From the IMG/VR virus record IMGVR_UViG_3300009285_001736, positions 1-44,061 of that record: DNA of 44,061 bases; one strand, given 5' to 3'. Shown piece after piece: positions 40,716 to 44,061 of this stretch; position 1 is the first letter of the stretch; each line of letters opens with the position of its first letter. Origin of the DNA: a virus. The notes below the pieces were generated by a model, which saw only the letters and a list, made by a program, of their open reading frames with translations, was not told where the DNA came from and did no database searches. The translations under genes were made by a program, and so were the position numbers.

Positions 40716-41567
40716 GTGGTGACAATTCCCCTGACCGATCCGCCCTTGCCGCCGGATCTCGACACGGTCGACGATCCGCCGGCGCCTGACCCCGCGGCGG
40801 CGGTGACCGCTGAGCTCGTGCCCGAGCCGACGATGTTGATTCCCACGTCGGCGATCCTCCAGCGCATGGAGGGCATCACGGCCGCTGACCGCGCGCGCGC
40901 CGTCGTCCTGGGGCAACAGGCCCTAGCCATCCGCGCCATCACCGACGATGCCACCGAGATCGTGGCCGGCGAGCTGATCGACCAGCTCGCCGAGCACCAG
41001 GAGCACATCGGGCGCAAGGTCCGGCCCTTCGCCGACCTGGCGTTCCGCCTCCATCGGGGGCTGACGGGGTTTCTGGGGTCGGCCACGCAGGAACTGACCG
41101 ATGGGCTCGCCCATCTGCGGCCGCTGTTGGCGAAGCGGCTCAAGGCCAAGAAGGACGCCGAAGAACAGCGCCAGCGCGAGGAACGCGAGAAGGCACGCAA
41201 GGCCGAGCAGGAGCGCCTCATGGCGGAAGCGACGCACGCCGAGGCGGTGGGCGAGGCCCCTGAAGTCGTCCGACAGATCCGCCAGGAGGCCGAGACGCTG
41301 CCGGCGCCTCCTGTGGCGACGCGACCCATCTCGGCCGTCTCCGGTGCGAGCACGCGTGACAACTGGAAGGCGGAACTGATCGACAAGCGGCAAGTCGTGG
41401 TGCATGTGGCTGAGCGGCTGCGGGCCGGCGACGATTCCCTTCTCAACCTGCTCGATGTCTCGACGACGACGGCGAACCAACTGGCACGCGCGCAGAAGTC
41501 CACGATGAAGATCCCCGGGCTGCGCGCCGTCAACGATGTTACCTTCACGAAACGGAGGAGTGCATGA
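40716..41567 (+). CDS. coiled-coil early recombination-operon protein
   Basis: 283 residues; AGGAG is 9 bases before GTG 40716. It has an N-terminal Pro/Asp-rich segment, a helical body (ADRARAVVLGQQALAIRAI...) and a long charged coiled coil (KAKKDAEEQRQREEREKARKAEQ split). The C-terminus ends KIPGLRAVNDVTF. Similar proteins sit beside phage exonucleases; role unknown. Confidence 0.65.
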   Translation: MVTIPLTDPPLPPDLDTVDDPPAPDPAAAVTAELVPEPTMLIPTSAILQRMEGITAADRARAVVLGQQALAIRAITDDATEIVAGELIDQLAEHQEHIGRKVRPFADLAFRLHRGLTGFLGSATQELTDGLAHLRPLLAKRLKAKKDAEEQRQREEREKARKAEQERLMAEATHAEAVGEAPEVVRQIRQEAETLPAPPVATRPISAVSGASTRDNWKAELIDKRQVVVHVAERLRAGDDSLLNLLDVSTTTANQLARAQKSTMKIPGLRAVNDVTFTKRRSA

Positions 41568-42125
41568 GTGAACCACGAGTGTCCTTCGTCACGTTGAACG
41601 CGGCGATCGACGAGATCGGCCATTGCGTTGGCCTGGGTGGACGGGCCCTCCAAGCGCTCTTGGCGTTCAAGGTGTTCCTGTACGGCGATGCCGTTGTCGC
41701 CGGAGTCCAGTTCGGCCAGCCGCGGCCAGCGCCGGCGCGACGTACGACGAAGGCTCGCGCGACGTCGAAGGTGAGGAAGCCGAAACCCTCACCCCCCCCC
41801 TACAAAGCCCGTGCCGTCCGTGAGCGGCGCCGCGAAAGCGGCCGTGTTGAACGCGCTCACGACAACCGGGAAGCCCATGCGCACCACTGAGATCGTCGCG
41901 CAGACGAAGACGAAGACCAGCGCGCGCCTGGTGAAGCGCGCACTCACGGCGCTCGTGGCCGAGAAGCGCGTCGTTCACTCCGGCGCGACGCTGAGTTCCC
42001 GGTGGGTGTTGGCGTCGGCTGGCAGCAGGCCCGCGCCGGGCTTCGAGACCGTTTGGAACGGGACCAAGGAACGCGCGGGCGAGGCCCCGTCCTTGGTGCC
42101 GCCGCGCGAAAGGAAGGCCGGGTGA
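41564..42125 (+). CDS. split winged-helix protein joined at a C9 run
   Basis: ORF 41564-41890 encodes an N-terminal domain (SFVTLNAAIDEIGHCVGLGG...) and a K/P/A linker, then becomes Arg/His-rich. The following frame (stop at 42125) gives PSVSGAAKAAVLNALTTTGK, RTTEIVAQTKTKTSARLVKR and ALTALVAEKRVVHSG, a winged-helix pattern. The frames meet at C9 (41792-41800); one fewer C would make a single 186-residue protein. Either sequencing error, phase variation or true overlap. Confidence 0.55.
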
Positions 42126-42526
42126 GTGCGCGCGCGTGGGCGCTGGCGGCACAGACGAACCAGCCGCGCCTCATCCCGCCGCACCTCTGGGCGCCCACGG
42201 TGGACGAGGTGCCGCCCGACGACCCCGGCAACGAGGACGGCCCTGCAATCCTCGAGGGCGAGTCGGCGGTGGCCTACGCGCACCGGCGCATGGGTGAACT
42301 GGCCGCCGAGGCCGAGACGCCCCCGGAGCCGCCACAGGACGAGGCAGGGGAGGCGCCGGAGCCTGAGCCCGAGCATCGCTATCCCCGACGCGCGAAACGC
42401 GCCACGCGGGCAGCGGTCTCGCTGCTCGATGGTGTAGCTCATGGTGGTCCTTTCTGCGATCCGGCCACAGCCTATCGCGGGGGGCTCGTCGCGTTCAAGC
42501 CTGGCTGGCGAAGGGGTCGACCATGA
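42122..42526 (+). CDS. hypothetical early protein
   Basis: 134 residues from GTG 42122 (GTGA overlap). Middle is acidic and Pro-rich (ETPPEPPQDEAGEAPEPEPEH), with HRYPRRAKRATRAAVSLLDG after. It ends in the overlap with the replication gene. Not recognised. Confidence 0.5.
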   Translation: MSARAWALAAQTNQPRLIPPHLWAPTVDEVPPDDPGNEDGPAILEGESAVAYAHRRMGELAAEAETPPEPPQDEAGEAPEPEPEHRYPRRAKRATRAAVSLLDGVAHGGPFCDPATAYRGGLVAFKPGWRRGRP

Positions 42527-43383
42527 CCGATGCTCGGTATCGGAAGCTCTATCCGCGCCTCTGGCGGGACCGAGATTTCCTCCAACTCGACTACCAAAAT
42601 CGCTTGCTCGCGCTGTATTTGCTCGCGGGTCCGCAGGGAAATCGTGTGGGCTGCTACGTTTTCTCTCTGGGAACAGCCTCAGAGGACTTCGGTTTCTCGC
42701 TCGGCATCATCACGCGACGCTTCAAAATGGTTTGTGCGCAGTTCGGCTGGCAATACGATCCGGCCTCGCGCGTCCTCTTCATCCCGTCCTGGTGGAAGTG
42801 GAACAAGCCCGAAAACGCCAATGTTCTCAAGGGTGCACTGAAGGACTGCCACGAACTCCCCGAGACGCCGCTGTACGAAACGTTGGCGGCGTGTTCGCGG
42901 AACGTTTGCGAAAGGTTAGGGGTAACGTTCCCGAAACGTATACCCGAACCCTCGCCAATTCAGGAGCAGTACAGTAACAGGAGCAAAGCAGTACAAGAAG
43001 AAAGAACAGTGGCTGCGCCACGGCCGCCTGTGGAAAACTCTGTGGAAAACCCAGAGCCCCCAGACCCGCCGGAGCCGACGGCGGACGCTCCTCCTGTGCG
43101 GTCGCGGGCGCCGAGTTCGACGCCCCACGTCCCCGTGACGCCTCCCGGCCAGGTCGGCGACTGGACCCCCACGCGTGTCCTTGCCCCCTTCGCGGTGGTC
43201 GCCGCCTTGGTCCGCGCCGTGCTCGCCGACGGGCAGGACTGGTCGCACCCCGGCGGGGAGGCGGACCTGCTCGAAGAGCTCAAGACGCACTGCGCGAAAG
43301 CGAGGCTCGGCTACGACACCGAGCTGCTACGCAAGGCGCTCGACTCCGAACGCCACAAGGCCAAGACTCGGAGGACCGCATGA
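42523..43383 (+). CDS. replication initiator, lambda O-like/replisome organiser
   Basis: 286 residues. The N-terminal domain (YRKLYPRLWRDRDFLQLDYQ, LLALYLLAGPQGNRVGCYV, LGIITRRFKMVCAQFGW, LFIPSWWKWNKPENANVLKG) fits phage replisome organisers with winged-helix folds. A disordered linker from about residue 145 to 225 is rich in Pro/Glu/Ser. The C-terminal domain (VVAALVRAVLADGQDW...) may contact a helicase loader. The linker DNA contains iterons and an A-rich tract, as in lambda O. Confidence 0.8.
   Translation: MTDARYRKLYPRLWRDRDFLQLDYQNRLLALYLLAGPQGNRVGCYVFSLGTASEDFGFSLGIITRRFKMVCAQFGWQYDPASRVLFIPSWWKWNKPENANVLKGALKDCHELPETPLYETLAACSRNVCERLGVTFPKRIPEPSPIQEQYSNRSKAVQEERTVAAPRPPVENSVENPEPPDPPEPTADAPPVRSRAPSSTPHVPVTPPGQVGDWTPTRVLAPFAVVAALVRAVLADGQDWSHPGGEADLLEELKTHCAKARLGYDTELLRKALDSERHKAKTRRTA
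42877..42940 (+). repeat. four iteron-like AACGTT repeats (candidate origin)
   Basis: GAAACGTT 42877, GGAACGTT 42899, GTAACGTT 42922 and GAAACGTA 42933, spaced 22, 23 and 11 bases, close to one or two helical turns. They lie in the replication gene and are followed by an A-rich stretch (about 42955-43012). Confidence 0.6.
42955..43012 (+). other. A-rich, low-GC tract next to the iterons
   Basis: A run rich in A and AG (...CAGTACAAGAAGAAAGAACAG...) stands out from the high-GC genome. In lambda the A-rich strand next to the O-binding iterons is where DNA opens. Here it encodes a linker. Confidence 0.55.
43029..43050 (+). repeat. two DnaA-box-like repeats
   Basis: TGTGGAAAAC at 43029-43038 and again at 43041-43050, 12 bases apart. 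TGTGGAAAA differs by one base from a DnaA box TGTGGATAA. They may help initiation at the neighbouring candidate origin. Confidence 0.4.
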
Positions 43384-43694
43384 CCCTCGGTCTGCTCTGG
43401 CATCGGCTCGTCCAGCTCGTACGCGATGCTCAGCCCATGGACGCAGCCAAGCGCGTGGACGTCTACCGGCGCCTGTGTGCGGCCCCCGTCATCGGCGTGG
43501 TCGGCCATCGCCTAACGTGTTCGGGTGCGCCTGATGCCGACCAGGTCAAGCGCCGCGTCCACCTGGCGCACCTGACCCACCTGATGCACGAGCTGCGGCC
43601 CGGCGACGATGGCGTCGTGCGTGTCGCTCGGAAGGCACGTGCACGTCGGCGTCCAGGGCGCGTGGTGACGATGGCCCAGCGGAGGACAGCTTGA
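43380..43694 (+). CDS. hypothetical early protein
   Basis: 104 residues, ATGA-coupled to the replication gene. It begins with helices (LGLLWHRLVQLVRDAQPMDA, AKRVDVYRRLCAAPVIGVVGHR) and ends in Arg-rich sequence (ARKARARRRPGRVV). Not recognised. Confidence 0.5.
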   Translation: MTLGLLWHRLVQLVRDAQPMDAAKRVDVYRRLCAAPVIGVVGHRLTCSGAPDADQVKRRVHLAHLTHLMHELRPGDDGVVRVARKARARRRPGRVVTMAQRRTA

Positions 43695-43999
43695 CGAATC
43701 GCTCGCTCTTCGAACCAGACGATCCGCCCGAGCCGCCCCGCGACACCCCGACGCCTCAGCGGCTCCTGTTCGTCTGGAGCCGCTCGCGTCGCTCCGCCAG
43801 GCGTCGATCGTGTGACGCGCCGCTGACCTTCGCGCAGCTCGTCAGCAGCGGGAAGTGGATGCCGTTCGATGCCGACCCGGTCGCCCTCAAGACCAGCCAG
43901 GATCCGGCGACCCGCAACCTCATCGAACACCTCGACGCCGCCGACGTGCACTTCCGGACGTGCCCGCAGGCGGAAGAGTTTCGGCGGGGGCGCGCGTGA
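43691..43999 (+). CDS. hypothetical zinc-binding-like protein
   Basis: 102 residues from TTG 43691 overlapping the previous stop. The C-terminal part (SCDAPLTFAQLVSSGKWMPFDADPV...VHFRTCPQAEEFRR) has the C...HF..CP.A..FR pattern of small phage zinc-binding proteins. N-terminus is Pro/Asp-rich and unlikely to be ordered. Confidence 0.6.
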   Translation: MTNRSLFEPDDPPEPPRDTPTPQRLLFVWSRSRRSARRRSCDAPLTFAQLVSSGKWMPFDADPVALKTSQDPATRNLIEHLDAADVHFRTCPQAEEFRRGRA

Positions 44000-44033
44000 G
44001 GCGAGGGAGGGGGGGCGCCATAGGTTCTTCCGG

Positions 44034-44049
44034 CGCTTGGCCCCAAGCG
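44034..44049. promoter_or_regulatory. palindrome beside the right terminal repeat
   Basis: CGCTTGG-CC-CCAAGCG, a perfect 7-bp inverted repeat, directly abuts the terminal 12-base repeat. It may be part of a cos/packaging signal or a terminator for the early operon. Confidence 0.5.
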
Positions 44050-44061
44050 GGCAAACGGGCG
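44050..44061. repeat. 12-base terminal direct repeat (copy 2)
   Basis: GGCAAACGGGCG, identical to bases 2-13. See that entry for interpretations. Confidence 0.6.

Overview
The window looks like a complete, high-GC, temperate tailed phage genome with siphovirus-type gene order, probably infecting a Gram-negative host because it carries signal peptides and a lipobox. No host can be named from the sequence. It starts just upstream of the packaging genes and ends after the replication genes. The two ends share a 12-base direct repeat, which suits a cos-type or circular molecule. A tRNA-derived attachment site sits internally beside the integrase, so this is phage order rather than an integrated prophage.

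Layout. 0-7 kb: head module on the + strand (small and large terminase, gpW-like joiner, portal, HK97-type prohead protease, Mu gpT-like major capsid protein). 7-16 kb: decoration protein, head-tail connectors, tail tube, tail assembly chaperone with a clear -1 frameshift site, 922-residue tape measure, tail hub. 16-20.6 kb: fibre-like proteins, some with signal peptides. 20.5-22.3 kb: a complete diversity-generating retroelement (DGR), consisting of variable repeat (VR), hairpin, avd, template repeat (TR) and reverse transcriptase. 22.3-27.2 kb: a chaperone-like protein, small membrane proteins, an M15 peptidase, two proteins with glycosidase-like folds (one a lipoprotein) and a holin candidate. 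27.2-30.5 kb: attP, then on the - strand the integrase, two membrane-anchored proteins and an XRE repressor. 30.5-44 kb: an early operon on the + strand, starting at a leaderless promoter, with small DNA-binding proteins, a striking pentamer-repeat array, a ParB-like protein, a DUF2303 protein, a zinc/HNH protein, RusA resolvase, a putative annealing protein paired with a RecB-like exonuclease, and a lambda O-like replication protein that seems to contain the origin.

How it works together. The repressor and the leaderless gene face each other across a short operator region and should set lysis or lysogeny. Integrase recombines attP with the 3' half of a host tRNA-Arg(TCT) gene. The early genes replicate and recombine the DNA. 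The late genes build and release particles. The DGR is the standout system: 8 differences separate VR from TR over 112 bases and every one is at a template adenine, so the C-terminal lectin-like domain of a tail protein is being diversified, presumably to change host binding.

Other unusual points are two three-helix-junction RNA-like elements, paralogous membrane coiled-coil proteins on either side of the DGR, and lambda-like iterons inside the replication gene.
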